The notes beneath the pieces are model-generated. The model saw only the letters and a list, made by a program, of their open reading frames with translations, was not told the DNA's origin and ran no database searches. A DNA stretch of 64,000 nt from Paenibacillus tyrphae (lineage in GTDB: Bacteria > Bacillota > Bacilli > Paenibacillales > NBRC-103111): NCBI RefSeq assembly GCF_027925525.1, contig NZ_BSDJ01000035.1:19267-83266 (forward strand), given 5' to 3'. This document shows, piece after piece, positions 9,336-17,342 of the stretch. A program made the position numbers and the translations under genes. How positions within the stretch are numbered: position 1 is the first letter of the stretch; each line of letters opens with the position of its first letter.

Positions 9336-9422
9336 CATGCGCAGCCTGCCTGCCGAACTCGGGTTGTCTGTCGCGATTCCGAACGAATTTATCACTGTTA
9401 CGCAGATTGTTCGGAAAAATAA

Positions 9423-9451
9423 TTGACAATCGCCGCTCCCGATTTTAGAAT
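9423..9451 (+). promoter_or_regulatory. Promoter of the riboswitch-pbuG transcript
   Basis: Perfect TTGACA at 9423-9428, 17-base spacer, TAGAAT at 9446-9451. The guanine aptamer begins about 30 bases downstream, so the whole aptamer lies in the leader. Confidence 0.8.
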
Positions 9452-9480
9452 AGGGATTGTTGACAAAATAGGAATAACCG

Positions 9481-9548
9481 TTTCGTATAATTCCGGGAAT
9501 CGGCCTGGAAGTTTCTACGAGATCACCGTAAATGATCTGGCTACGAAC
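9481..9548 (+). promoter_or_regulatory. Guanine-type purine riboswitch aptamer
   Basis: All conserved parts of the purine riboswitch are present. P1 pairs TTCGTA with TACGAA, the TATAAT element follows P1, and P2 pairs CCGGG with CCTGG. The junction GTTTCTAC, P3 (AGATCA/TGATCT), loop 3 CCGTAAA and the 3' junction GGCTACGA follow. The specificity base in the last junction is C, which in the established xpt/pbuG structures pairs with guanine rather than adenine. It should switch off the downstream permease when guanine or hypoxanthine is plentiful. Confidence 0.93.
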
Positions 9549-9559
9549 AAGGATAGGAC

Positions 9560-9624
9560 GGTTCACGGATATATCCGTGGAGCCTTCTTTTGCTTGATAG
9601 CCCGGGGTCTTTACCCGGGTTTTT
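9560..9624 (+). terminator. Two tandem terminator-like hairpins after the guanine aptamer
   Basis: The first hairpin (9560-9584) is built on the perfect palindrome CACGGATATATCCGTG with G-C ends and is followed by TTCTTTT. The second pairs CCCGGG (9601-9606) with CCCGGG (9614-9619) around a TCTTTA loop and is followed by five T (9620-9624). One or both should be the ligand-controlled terminator; which one switches cannot be decided by eye. Confidence 0.8.
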
Positions 9625-9663
9625 CGTCGTTGTTCCGATTAAATATGTGGGAGGATTTCTAGA

Positions 9664-11076
9664 ATGGACCGGTTTTTTAAACTGAAGGAAAACGGTACCA
9701 CCGTACGCACCGAGATCATGGCCGGGCTGACGACGTTTATGACGATGGCCTACATTTTAGCCGTGAATCCGAACATTCTTAGCGCGTTCGGCTCCGGGGC
9801 GACAGGTATGGACTGGACGGCGGTGTTTCTGGCCACGGCGATTGCCGCTGGCGTAATGACGATTGCGATGGGCCTGTTCGTTAACTTTCCGGTCGCGCTT
9901 GCGCCGGGGATGGGGCTCAATGCGTATTTTGCAACGGTTATTTTAGCATCGCAAGGTCAATTCACGTATCAAATGGGATTGACGGCGGTTTTCATTTCGG
10001 GTTTGATTTTCATCGTATTGACGGTAACCAAAGTGCGTCAGCTGCTGCTGGTCGCCGTGCCGGACAGCCTTAAGCACGCGATTACCGTAGGGATCGGGCT
10101 TTTCATTGCGATCATCGGAGTGAAGAACAGCGGCTTACTGACGGTCGCGGTGGAAGCGGGCAAAGACATTCCGGCGCACAAATATACGGACGTTCTTTCG
10201 TTTGAAACGGTATTCCATATCGGCAGCATGAAAGATCCGAGCGTGCTGCTCTGCATTATCGGCTTGGCGCTCATCTCCATTCTGATGGTGCTGCGCGTTC
10301 GGGGAGCGATTTTGTTCGGGATTTTGCTCACGACGCTGGTCGGCGTGTTCATGCACAATCCGGACGGCTCGCCCATGGTGAATTTTGCCAACCTGACAAG
10401 CGCCAAAACGACCTGGGTGCCCGACATGAGCAAGCTGGCGTTCGCTCATTTTGATTTCGCGGGGATTATGCACGCGGGAATCATCTCGGTCATTGCGACG
10501 TTCACGTTTGTCGAGATGTTCGACACGTTTGGCACGCTTGTAGGCACGGCCAACCGGGCGGGCTTCATGAAGAACAAGGAAGAAGGCAACAAAAAAGTCG
10601 GCAAAGCGATGATGGTCGACGCCGTTGGCGTTAGCGCCGGTGCGTTGGTCGGAACGAGTACGGTGACCGCATTTGTCGAAAGCTCTGCAGGGGTTGCCGA
10701 AGGTGGTCGTACAGGTCTTACGGCGGTTACAACGGGCGTATGCTTCCTGCTGGCGCTCTTCTTGGCACCGATTGCGGCGCTCATTCCGGGGCCGGCGACG
10801 GCGGCGGCTTTGATCATCGTCGGGGTGCTGATGATGCAGGCCGTGCGCGAGATTGATTTTCAAGATCTGGTTTATGGTATTCCGGCTTTTCTGATCGTGG
10901 CGCTTATGCCGTTCACGTATAACATTGCGAACGGGATTTCGTTCGGGATCGTCAGCTACGTGCTTCTTGCGACTGTTGCGAAATTGGGCGGCAAAGGCCA
11001 ATACAAGGTCCATTGGTTGATGTGGCTGCTGGCCGTTCTCGTGGTCGCGCGCTATATGTTTGTCGGCGGAGAATAA
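9664..11076 (+). CDS. pbuG: Guanine/hypoxanthine permease (NCS2, AzgA/PbuG type)
   Basis: 470 residues, GGGAGG ribosome binding site. The protein is almost entirely hydrophobic, with about 12-14 membrane segments. It carries the AzgA/PbuG signature near the N-terminus ('GLTTFMTMAYILAVNP') and the conserved 'DTFGTLVGTANRAG' and 'GTSTVTAFVESSAGVAEGGRTGL' segments of this subgroup. It should import guanine and hypoxanthine by proton symport. The guanine riboswitch in its leader independently supports this substrate range and distinguishes it from xanthine/uracil carriers. A strong terminator follows. Confidence 0.93.
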   Translation: MDRFFKLKENGTTVRTEIMAGLTTFMTMAYILAVNPNILSAFGSGATGMDWTAVFLATAIAAGVMTIAMGLFVNFPVALAPGMGLNAYFATVILASQGQFTYQMGLTAVFISGLIFIVLTVTKVRQLLLVAVPDSLKHAITVGIGLFIAIIGVKNSGLLTVAVEAGKDIPAHKYTDVLSFETVFHIGSMKDPSVLLCIIGLALISILMVLRVRGAILFGILLTTLVGVFMHNPDGSPMVNFANLTSAKTTWVPDMSKLAFAHFDFAGIMHAGIISVIATFTFVEMFDTFGTLVGTANRAGFMKNKEEGNKKVGKAMMVDAVGVSAGALVGTSTVTAFVESSAGVAEGGRTGLTAVTTGVCFLLALFLAPIAALIPGPATAAALIIVGVLMMQAVREIDFQDLVYGIPAFLIVALMPFTYNIANGISFGIVSYVLLATVAKLGGKGQYKVHWLMWLLAVLVVARYMFVGGE

Positions 11077-11094
11077 GCTTGCGATTGTAAATTT

Positions 11095-11131
11095 GCCTGT
11101 CGTCTCTTACATTGAGACGGCGGGCTCTTTT
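11095..11131 (+). terminator. Rho-independent terminator of pbuG
   Basis: A 12-bp stem (GCCTGTCGTCTC, 11095-11106, with GAGACGGCGGGC, 11114-11125) is followed by TCTTTT, starting 19 bases after the stop codon. Confidence 0.88.
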
Positions 11132-11242
11132 CGTTTGATGAAAATAAGACGGCGAGCCGAAGTATGCACCTGGAATCACTCGGACTTCGTAACAGAACAT
11201 CGGCAGCTGGAGTGGAGTTGAGCGGTGAGCAGATGGATTTAG

Positions 11243-11270
11243 AGGCTGTGGATATAGTTATCCACAGCCT
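11243..11270. repeat. 12-bp perfect inverted repeat formed by two opposed DnaA boxes
   Basis: AGGCTGTGGATA (11243-11254) is the exact reverse complement of TATCCACAGCCT (11259-11270), separated by TAGT. No T-run follows, so this is unlikely to be a terminator and more likely a paired protein-binding site. Confidence 0.7.
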
Positions 11271-11463
11271 TTGTGCATAATGTGGGTAATTCGGGAAATC
11301 CGCGTCAGAATAACGTTTAGCGTGCTCCGTTTTCTCAAGGGGAAGTGGATAAGTTTTTCACAGCGAATATGTGGATAATGTGAATAAGTTTGTGGATTCC
11401 TTGAAAAAGCCTGATTTTTCTAGAGAAAGTGACAAGTTTTTATGGGGATAATGTTGTGGATAG
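11243..11463. repeat. DnaA-box-like cluster in a gene-free region
   Basis: The stretch 11132-11646 has no convincing gene. It holds two perfect DnaA boxes: TTATCCACA (11258-11266) and its complement TGTGGATAA (11370-11378). Seven one-mismatch copies are present: TGTGGATAT 11247, TGTGCATAA 11272, TGTGGGTAA 11281, AGTGGATAA 11344, TGTGAATAA 11379, TGGGGATAA 11443 and TGTGGATAG 11455. TTTTTCACA (11354) fits the looser TTWTNCACA consensus. Most share one orientation. Two TTATCCCCA copies also lie inside the next gene (11801, 11831). The pattern resembles the DnaA-box clusters outside oriC in B. subtilis. Confidence 0.65.
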
Positions 11464-11646
11464 AGTGAATAGCTCCGGTATAGGGGATAAGCTGGATAAA
11501 GAAGAATGAATTGGGCAAAGTACGAAAAAGAGCTCTTTAGCGAGGGATTCGGCGGAACATGCAAAATTTCGTTGCTATTGCACGTACAATACGCTGCATA
11601 CGACGAATTCCCTGATGAGCGATTGGCAAGGGAGAGGCGGAACATC

Positions 11647-14223
11647 ATGCGCAATGGAACGATTCGTCGAAAAGCCTCCAGGCTGTATGCCAAAGGGATC
11701 GTCAGTATCATGGCGGCCATATCGTGTATGTGGATGAGTTTATCCTATGGCGTCTCCCCGGTTTACGGCTTGGGGACAAATTCCGTTTCAAAGGAGCAGG
11801 TTATCCCCACTCAACAGGAAAAATCGGAAGTTATCCCCAATTCTGAAAATTCTCCGATCGTTACGGTGATTTCGATACCCGGGTTATCGTTTATGGAGTT
11901 GCAGCCGGAGTGGTTGGACCGTCTTCCGGCCTTGCGGAAACTTGCGACAACGGGGCGCTTGGCCGCAATGAATGTGCGCGTCCCGTATAAAGGACTTGAG
12001 TCGGTGTACGCGACTTGGGGGGCGGGAACGCCGGCAGACGGCAAAGGCGGCGAAGGGTGGAACCGTGCGGAGCGGCGGGACGGGCAATCCGCCTTAGCGC
12101 TCATAGGCAGGTTTGCTGCTGACGGGGCGGAGGCTGTCGCTTCAAGCGTCTCGGTGCTTGTTCCGGCTTACCCTTCGCTCAAACGGGACAACGCGGAAGG
12201 GAATTATTTGAGCCGGCCGGGTTTACTCGGGGAAACTTTGAAACGCCATGGCGTCCGATTAGGCGTGTGGGGCAATCTCGATGAGCCGGGAGGAGGAACG
12301 GATCGCTTTAAGCGGCCTGCTCCGCTTATGATCATGGACGGTCAGGGAACGGTATCGGCAGGGGATGTAGGCCGGGGCACGCTCATCGCCGATCCCACCA
12401 TGCCTTCGGCTGTCAGGACGGATACGGAACGGCTGGTCGAGGAATGGAAAGTGTTTGTTACCGGACGTAAGCCGCCGCTTGCGGAAGGGGCGGATCGCGG
12501 AGCGCTCGCGGTGATGGAGCTCGGCGATTGGTACCGGTTATACGCAGAGAAGGCTTGGTACGAGCCTGCCCGGTTCGTCGAACGGAAAAGAGCGGTGCTA
12601 GAGCAGACCGATCGGCTGTTGTCGAAGCTTACAGGCGAAATGGAAGCGTCCGGCAGGCATCATGTGCTGTGGCTGGTCAGCCCGAAGGTGCATTCAGAGG
12701 CATGGAAAGAAAAATGGCAGCTTACTCCGGTCATTCGCTGGTCCTCGGCCATAACGGAAGGCGCGCTGATGTCTTCGGCTACGACGCGGCGTCCCGGCCT
12801 GGTTGCAGCTGTCGATGTGGCTCCGTCGCTGCTGGGCGAATTCGGACTCGCGCGGCCGGAGGGCATGATCGGTTTGCCTATCATGAGCGCCGAATTGGGA
12901 CGCGATAACATGTCACCGCTTACTGTACTGTTGAGCGATATGCGGCAGATGGCTAACGTCTACGCGCTGCGGCCTACGCTATTATATGGGCTTGCCGGGT
13001 ACGAAGTGGCCGTTATGCTGCTGGGGCTTATTACGCTGCGGTGCGCGAAGTCGACCGGACGCTTGCGGAGATGGATGCGCGGTTTGCTTTTTTCGGTGCT
13101 TCTTGCGCCCGGCGTTCTGCTGGCGCTGGGATGGGCGGCGTATATGAACAAGCCGCTATTGGCGGGTTCGGCGCTTGCCGCTCCTCTCGTGCTCGGAATG
13201 CTTGCCGCAGCAGGCTCCCGGGAGGTTCCGCAGCTTATGCGCACGCTTGGTTGGATCGGGGTGGGAACCGGGGCGCTGATCTTGTTTGACGGCTGCACCG
13301 GCGCCGCAGCGATGAAGCGTTCGGTGCTTGGGTACGATCCGATCGTCGGCGCGCGTTATTACGGAATCGGTAACGAGTTTATGGGTGTATTGCTCGGCGC
13401 CTCACTTCTTGGGTTGAGCGCGTGGCTGCAGGTCAGGCGGATGCGGACGCGGGTGTCTAAGGGCAGTGGCGCCGAGGCGGGGGAAGAAGCGCTCCAGCCC
13501 ACCGAAGCGGCTGTGCGGGAGGCTAGCGCCTGCGGCCCGGGGCGCGCCCGCGCAGCCTTCCGCCGCAGCGCCTGGCGCGAGGCTGCGCCCGCCGCTGCCG
13601 TCGGCGCCGCCGTCGCGGGCTGCCTTGCGGCGCCTGCGCTCGGCAGCGAGGCTGGCGGCGCGCTCGCCTCGGCCGCCGCCTTCGGCGCGCTGGCGGCCCG
13701 GCTCGCCGCTGGCGGTGCCCTGCGCCTGCGCCGCCTCGCGCTGGCGGTCGTGCTGCCGCTCGGCGCGGCGCTGGCGGGCCTCTGGCTGCTGAACGCCGCT
13801 TGGCTCCCCGGCCCGGCCGCGGGCGCCGCCGCCGCGAACGCGCCCGCCGCAGCAGCCGCGCCCGCGGCCGCCCCAAGCAGCCATATCGGCCGCGCCTTCG
13901 ATGACCTGCGCCACGGGCGCTACGACGTGATCGGCGCGATCATCGCCCGCAAGCTGGCGATGAACGTTCACCTGATCCGCGTCTCCGCTTGGAGCAAAGT
14001 GCTGCTCACGGCCTTGGCCGTGATGGCCGTGCTGGTGCTGCGGCCCTCAGGGCGGCTGCGCCTGTGGGAACAGCGCTACCCGCACCTGATGCACGGGTGC
14101 TACGCTAACGTGATCGGCGCGCTGGCCGCGCTCGCCTTGAACGATTCCGGCATTGTCGCCGCCGCGGCGATGATCGTCTACAGCAGCGTGCCGCTGCTGC
14201 TGTTAAAGCTGGAGGGCGCCTGA
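11647..14223 (+). CDS. Large membrane protein with extracytoplasmic AlkP-like domain; function unknown
   Basis: 858 residues from ATG 11647, chosen because GGGAGAGG precedes it and a signal/anchor segment follows (about residues 13-37). Residues about 60-420 form a soluble domain beginning 'PIVTVISIPGLSFMEL'; its layout resembles alkaline-phosphatase-superfamily sensors, but no full metal site is recognised. Residues about 435-858 hold many membrane segments and the motif 'YDPIVGARYYGIGNEFMG'. Between residues about 610 and 745 the sequence is nearly pure Ala/Gly/Arg/Pro and extremely G+C rich (13480-13880). It lies between the DnaA-box cluster and ydiF. I do not recognise a characterised homologue. 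Confidence 0.75.
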   Translation: MRNGTIRRKASRLYAKGIVSIMAAISCMWMSLSYGVSPVYGLGTNSVSKEQVIPTQQEKSEVIPNSENSPIVTVISIPGLSFMELQPEWLDRLPALRKLATTGRLAAMNVRVPYKGLESVYATWGAGTPADGKGGEGWNRAERRDGQSALALIGRFAADGAEAVASSVSVLVPAYPSLKRDNAEGNYLSRPGLLGETLKRHGVRLGVWGNLDEPGGGTDRFKRPAPLMIMDGQGTVSAGDVGRGTLIADPTMPSAVRTDTERLVEEWKVFVTGRKPPLAEGADRGALAVMELGDWYRLYAEKAWYEPARFVERKRAVLEQTDRLLSKLTGEMEASGRHHVLWLVSPKVHSEAWKEKWQLTPVIRWSSAITEGALMSSATTRRPGLVAAVDVAPSLLGEFGLARPEGMIGLPIMSAELGRDNMSPLTVLLSDMRQMANVYALRPTLLYGLAGYEVAVMLLGLITLRCAKSTGRLRRWMRGLLFSVLLAPGVLLALGWAAYMNKPLLAGSALAAPLVLGMLAAAGSREVPQLMRTLGWIGVGTGALILFDGCTGAAAMKRSVLGYDPIVGARYYGIGNEFMGVLLGASLLGLSAWLQVRRMRTRVSKGSGAEAGEEALQPTEAAVREASACGPGRARAAFRRSAWREAAPAAAVGAAVAGCLAAPALGSEAGGALASAAAFGALAARLAAGGALRLRRLALAVVLPLGAALAGLWLLNAAWLPGPAAGAAAANAPAAAAAPAAAPSSHIGRAFDDLRHGRYDVIGAIIARKLAMNVHLIRVSAWSKVLLTALAVMAVLVLRPSGRLRLWEQRYPHLMHGCYANVIGALAALALNDSGIVAAAAMIVYSSVPLLLLKLEGA

Positions 14224-14244
14224 TCGAAACGACAGGCGCCCTCC
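14211..14244. repeat. Inverted repeat between convergent genes
   Basis: GGAGGGCGCCTG (14211-14222) pairs perfectly with CAGGCGCCCTCC (14233-14244) around a 10-base loop and overlaps the stop codon of the membrane protein. It lies between convergent genes and may end both transcripts, but neither side carries a proper T-run. Confidence 0.5.
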
Positions 14245-14253
14245 AAAATCATT

Positions 14254-16227
14254 CTATTCCGCTAACTGTTCCCACTGCTCGTAGCATTCCGCAAGCTGTT
14301 CGCGTTTCGCTTCCAACGCTGCGTTCTTCTCCTGCACGAGCACGTAGTTATTATACACTTCCGGGTCGGTCAGCTCGGCTTCCAAGCAGCCGATCTCTTC
14401 CTCCAACTGCGCAATCTGTTGCTCCAATTGCTCCAGCTTGCGCAGGCGGGTGCGCTCTTCGCGCTTCGCCTGCTTCCCGGCCTCGTAATCGCTGCCGGTT
14501 CCCGGTTCAGCCGTTTTCGCCGCGCTGCCTTCCGCATGTCCGCGGCCTTTGGCGGCTTCGGCACCTCCGCGGCTTGCCGCTTCCGCCAGCCGCTGCTGCT
14601 CCATCTCGGCCAGCTCCTGCTTCTTTTCCACATAATCGTCGTAATTGCCCAGGTAGACGGTTACTCCGTCCTTGTCCATTTCCAGCATGTTCTCGGCCAT
14701 TTTGTTCAAGAAATAACGGTCGTGGGAAATGAAAAGCAGGGTACCTTCGTACTCTATCAGGGCCGATTCGAGCACTTCCTTGCTGTACAAATCCAAATGG
14801 TTTGTAGGCTCGTCAAGAATGAGCACGTTCGCTTTTTGCAGCATCAGCTTCGCCAGCGCGACCCTGGCCTTCTCGCCGCCACTTAGCGAGCCGACTTTCT
14901 TGAACACATCCTCGCCGCTGAACAAAAAATTGCCGAGCACCGTACGGATGCGCGCTTCCTCCAGGTGACGGAAGGCGTTCCATACTTCTTCCAGCACGGT
15001 TTGATTCGGGTTCAGACCCGTTTGCTCCTGATCGTAGTAGCCGATTTTGACATTCGTTCCCCAATCGAAGGCCCCGCGGTCCTGCGTATGCTGCCCGATC
15101 AGCGTCTTCAGCAGGGTCGATTTGCCGATCCCGTTCGGACCGATCAAGGCGGCCGTGTCGCCGCGGCGCAATTGGAACGTAATGCCTTGCGCCAGCGGTT
15201 GTTGCCGATCGTAGGATACGGTCAGCCCCCGCACGTCGAGCACTTCCCGACCCGTAGGCGCCTCGACCTCGAAGGAGAAGCTGGCCCGCTTCAGCTCGCC
15301 GAGCGGCTTGTCGAGCCGTTCCATTTTATCCAGCGCTTTGCGGCGGCTTTGCGCCCGTTTGGTTGTGGAAGCGCGGACCAGGTTGCGCTGGATGAAGTCT
15401 TCCATTTTCGAAATTTCTTCCTGCTGTTTTTCGTACTGCCTGAGCTGCACCTCGTAATCCGCCGCTTTCAGCTCAATGTACCGCGAATAATTTCCGGTGT
15501 ACCGGCGCGACGAAGTTCGTTCGATCTCATAGATGGCGCCGACGAGCGAATCGAGAAAATAACGGTCGTGCGAGACGACCAAAATGGCTCCGGGATAGGA
15601 GCGCAAATACTGCTCCAGCCACGTCAGCGTCGGAATGTCCAAATGGTTGGTCGGTTCGTCCAACAGCAGCAGGTCAGGAGCTTCGAGCAGCATTTTGGCC
15701 AGCGCGAGCCGCGTCTTTTGTCCTCCGCTCAACGTTTGCACCGGGGTAGCCGGGTCCATGTGTCCGAAGCCCATCCCGCTCAAGATTCCGCGAATTCTAG
15801 CCTCGATCTCGTAGCCGCCGCGCTCGCGGAATGCATCCGACAGCTCGGCATAACGGCGCATCGTTTCCTCGGTTTTTTTCTCGTCGGCCAGGACGTCCGG
15901 ATCGGACATGCGCGCCTCCAGCCGCCGCAGCTCCTCTTCCATTTCCAGCAAACGGTCGAAGACGCTCATCAGCTCGTTCCAGATGGATCGGTCCGACGCT
16001 AATCCGCTGTTTTGTTTTAAATAGCCGATTTTCGTCTCTTTTGCCTTAAAAATGCTCCCCGAATCGTAAGACAGCTCGCCTGCGATGATCTGAAGAAGCG
16101 TCGATTTGCCTGCGCCATTGACGCCGACGAGTCCGATGCGCTCCCGCGCCTCGATTTGAAGCGATATATTGGAAAGTACGGTGCTGACGCCGTAGCTTTT
16201 GGTGATGTTCGAAACTTGAAGCAGCAT
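14254..16227 (-). CDS. ydiF: ABC-F family ATPase, YdiF type
   Basis: 657 residues; AGGAGG lies 11 bases before the ATG. There are two ABC ATPase domains in one chain and no membrane segment: Walker A GVNGAGKST (about 35-43) and GPNGIGKST, signatures LSGGQKTR and LSGGEKAR, and Walker B 'LLLLDEPTNHLD' and 'VLILDEPTNHLD'. Between them is the positively charged P-site tRNA interaction motif region with 'RASTTKRAQSRRKALDKM'. The C-terminus (about 560-657) is a charged coiled coil. ABC-F proteins bind the ribosome E site. The position near moaC, tat and groESL genes matches B. subtilis ydiF. Antibiotic resistance is not implied. Confidence 0.92.
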   Translation of the reverse strand: MLLQVSNITKSYGVSTVLSNISLQIEARERIGLVGVNGAGKSTLLQIIAGELSYDSGSIFKAKETKIGYLKQNSGLASDRSIWNELMSVFDRLLEMEEELRRLEARMSDPDVLADEKKTEETMRRYAELSDAFRERGGYEIEARIRGILSGMGFGHMDPATPVQTLSGGQKTRLALAKMLLEAPDLLLLDEPTNHLDIPTLTWLEQYLRSYPGAILVVSHDRYFLDSLVGAIYEIERTSSRRYTGNYSRYIELKAADYEVQLRQYEKQQEEISKMEDFIQRNLVRASTTKRAQSRRKALDKMERLDKPLGELKRASFSFEVEAPTGREVLDVRGLTVSYDRQQPLAQGITFQLRRGDTAALIGPNGIGKSTLLKTLIGQHTQDRGAFDWGTNVKIGYYDQEQTGLNPNQTVLEEVWNAFRHLEEARIRTVLGNFLFSGEDVFKKVGSLSGGEKARVALAKLMLQKANVLILDEPTNHLDLYSKEVLESALIEYEGTLLFISHDRYFLNKMAENMLEMDKDGVTVYLGNYDDYVEKKQELAEMEQQRLAEAASRGGAEAAKGRGHAEGSAAKTAEPGTGSDYEAGKQAKREERTRLRKLEQLEQQIAQLEEEIGCLEAELTDPEVYNNYVLVQEKNAALEAKREQLAECYEQWEQLAE

Positions 16228-16413
16228 AATGAATAAAGCCTCCTGAAATCAAAGTCCTGAAAAAAGACGACAATCTCCCTCAGTTTAGCATATTTGTCCG
16301 CCAATTTCGATTTCCATCCGTTCCCCGGTATACAATTACAGCCCGCTTGTCTTATGCTTTTATACACATGCTTCCGAAACGTGATCAAACCGAGTGGAGA
16401 GGAGGCGATTATT

Positions 16414-17301
16414 GTGCTTCCGGTGACCTTACAAAAAGACCCGCGACGCGGCGCACCGTCCCGCCTTGTGTGGCTTGCCATATGGAGCTCGCTGCTGCTG
16501 ATGGCGTTCATCGTTCCGAATACCGGCTTCTTGCAGCCGACGCCTTCCGGTGCAAAGCCCCGCCTGGTACCGGCCGTCTCGTCTACGGGTCCCGATTCCC
16601 GGCCGCTTCAAGTAATGACATACAATATTCGCCACGCCGAAGGAATGGACGGTCGCGTCAACCCGCAAGCGGTGCTGCGGGATCTAAAAGTCGCCAATGC
16701 GGACGTCATTGCGCTGCAGGAAGTGGACCGGCTGCAGTGGCGCAGCGGGTTGCAGGATCAAGCCCGCTATTTTGCCCAAGCCATGGGCATGCATTGCATC
16801 TATGCTCCCACGATCCGTCGTGGCGTGTCGCAGTACGGCGTTGCTCTGCTGAGCCGCTATCCGCTTGAAGCGCCGCAGTTTCACCGGCTTGCCGGCGGAC
16901 GCGAGCCGCGGCTGCTGCTGACGGCCGAGCTGCGCTTGCCGGACCGCACCGTGACGGTTGCGACCACGCATCTCAGCGTCGAAGCCGAAGGACGAATGCG
17001 CGAATGGCCGCAGCTGCTTGCTGCGCTGCAGAACGGGCAGACGTCTTTGATTTTGCTCGGCGACTTTAACAGCCCGTCTTCCAGCCCCGAGCTTCAGGAG
17101 ACCGTCCGCGGACTTGGACTGAAGGAAATCAGGCCGAAGCCTTCCTCCTTGCCGACGGTTGCCCATGGAGGCAGGATAGACCATATTTTTACCAATTTGC
17201 TAGCAGAGCGACCCGCGCTTGTCAGAGACAGCCGCGCTTCCGATCACAGGCCCGTGTCCGCCTCGTTGAACGAAAACGAAATCCCCCTCCGCGCACATTA
17301 A
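16414..17301 (+). CDS. Membrane-anchored endonuclease/exonuclease/phosphatase (EEP) family protein
   Basis: 295 residues from GTG 16414, which is placed 8 bases after a GGAGG; the longer upstream frame has no ribosome binding site. One N-terminal membrane segment (about residues 18-36) is followed by an EEP fold. Visible motifs are 'MTYNIRHAEG' (metal Asn), 'ALQEVDR' (metal Glu), 'SQYGVALLSRYPL', 'TTHLS', 'LLGDFNSP' and 'SDHRPV'. The catalytic domain probably faces outside. The substrate could be a lipid, a phosphodiester or DNA; the sequence does not decide. Confidence 0.85.
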   Translation: MLPVTLQKDPRRGAPSRLVWLAIWSSLLLMAFIVPNTGFLQPTPSGAKPRLVPAVSSTGPDSRPLQVMTYNIRHAEGMDGRVNPQAVLRDLKVANADVIALQEVDRLQWRSGLQDQARYFAQAMGMHCIYAPTIRRGVSQYGVALLSRYPLEAPQFHRLAGGREPRLLLTAELRLPDRTVTVATTHLSVEAEGRMREWPQLLAALQNGQTSLILLGDFNSPSSSPELQETVRGLGLKEIRPKPSSLPTVAHGGRIDHIFTNLLAERPALVRDSRASDHRPVSASLNENEIPLRAH

Positions 17302-17335
17302 GCTGCCAGCTTCACGTGCGACGAAGGGGGATTTT
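17279..17335 (+). terminator. Rho-independent terminator overlapping the EEP gene end
   Basis: AAATCCCCCT with CGCGCA on the left arm pairs with TGCG and AAGGGGGATTT on the right (about 17322-17332), followed by T residues. The left arm includes the last codons of the gene. It lies between convergent genes and may serve both. Confidence 0.75.
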
Positions 17336-17342
17336 TGTTAAG

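Noticed and set aside
7744..9429. 561-codon open frame on the minus strand across guaA
   Set aside because: It mirrors guaA, has no ribosome binding site and reads as Arg/His/Asp-rich antisense; guaA has all family motifs.
11243..11463. Main chromosomal replication origin
   Set aside because: Box density is suggestive, but dnaA, dnaN, recF and gyrase genes are absent and no clear AT-rich unwinding element with DnaA-trio repeats was identified.
14965..16002. 345-codon plus-strand frame inside ydiF
   Set aside because: Antisense to both ABC domains of ydiF; no start site.
14254..16227. ABC-F gene as an antibiotic-resistance determinant
   Set aside because: Its neighbourhood and C-terminal extension match housekeeping YdiF; no resistance-type features are evident.
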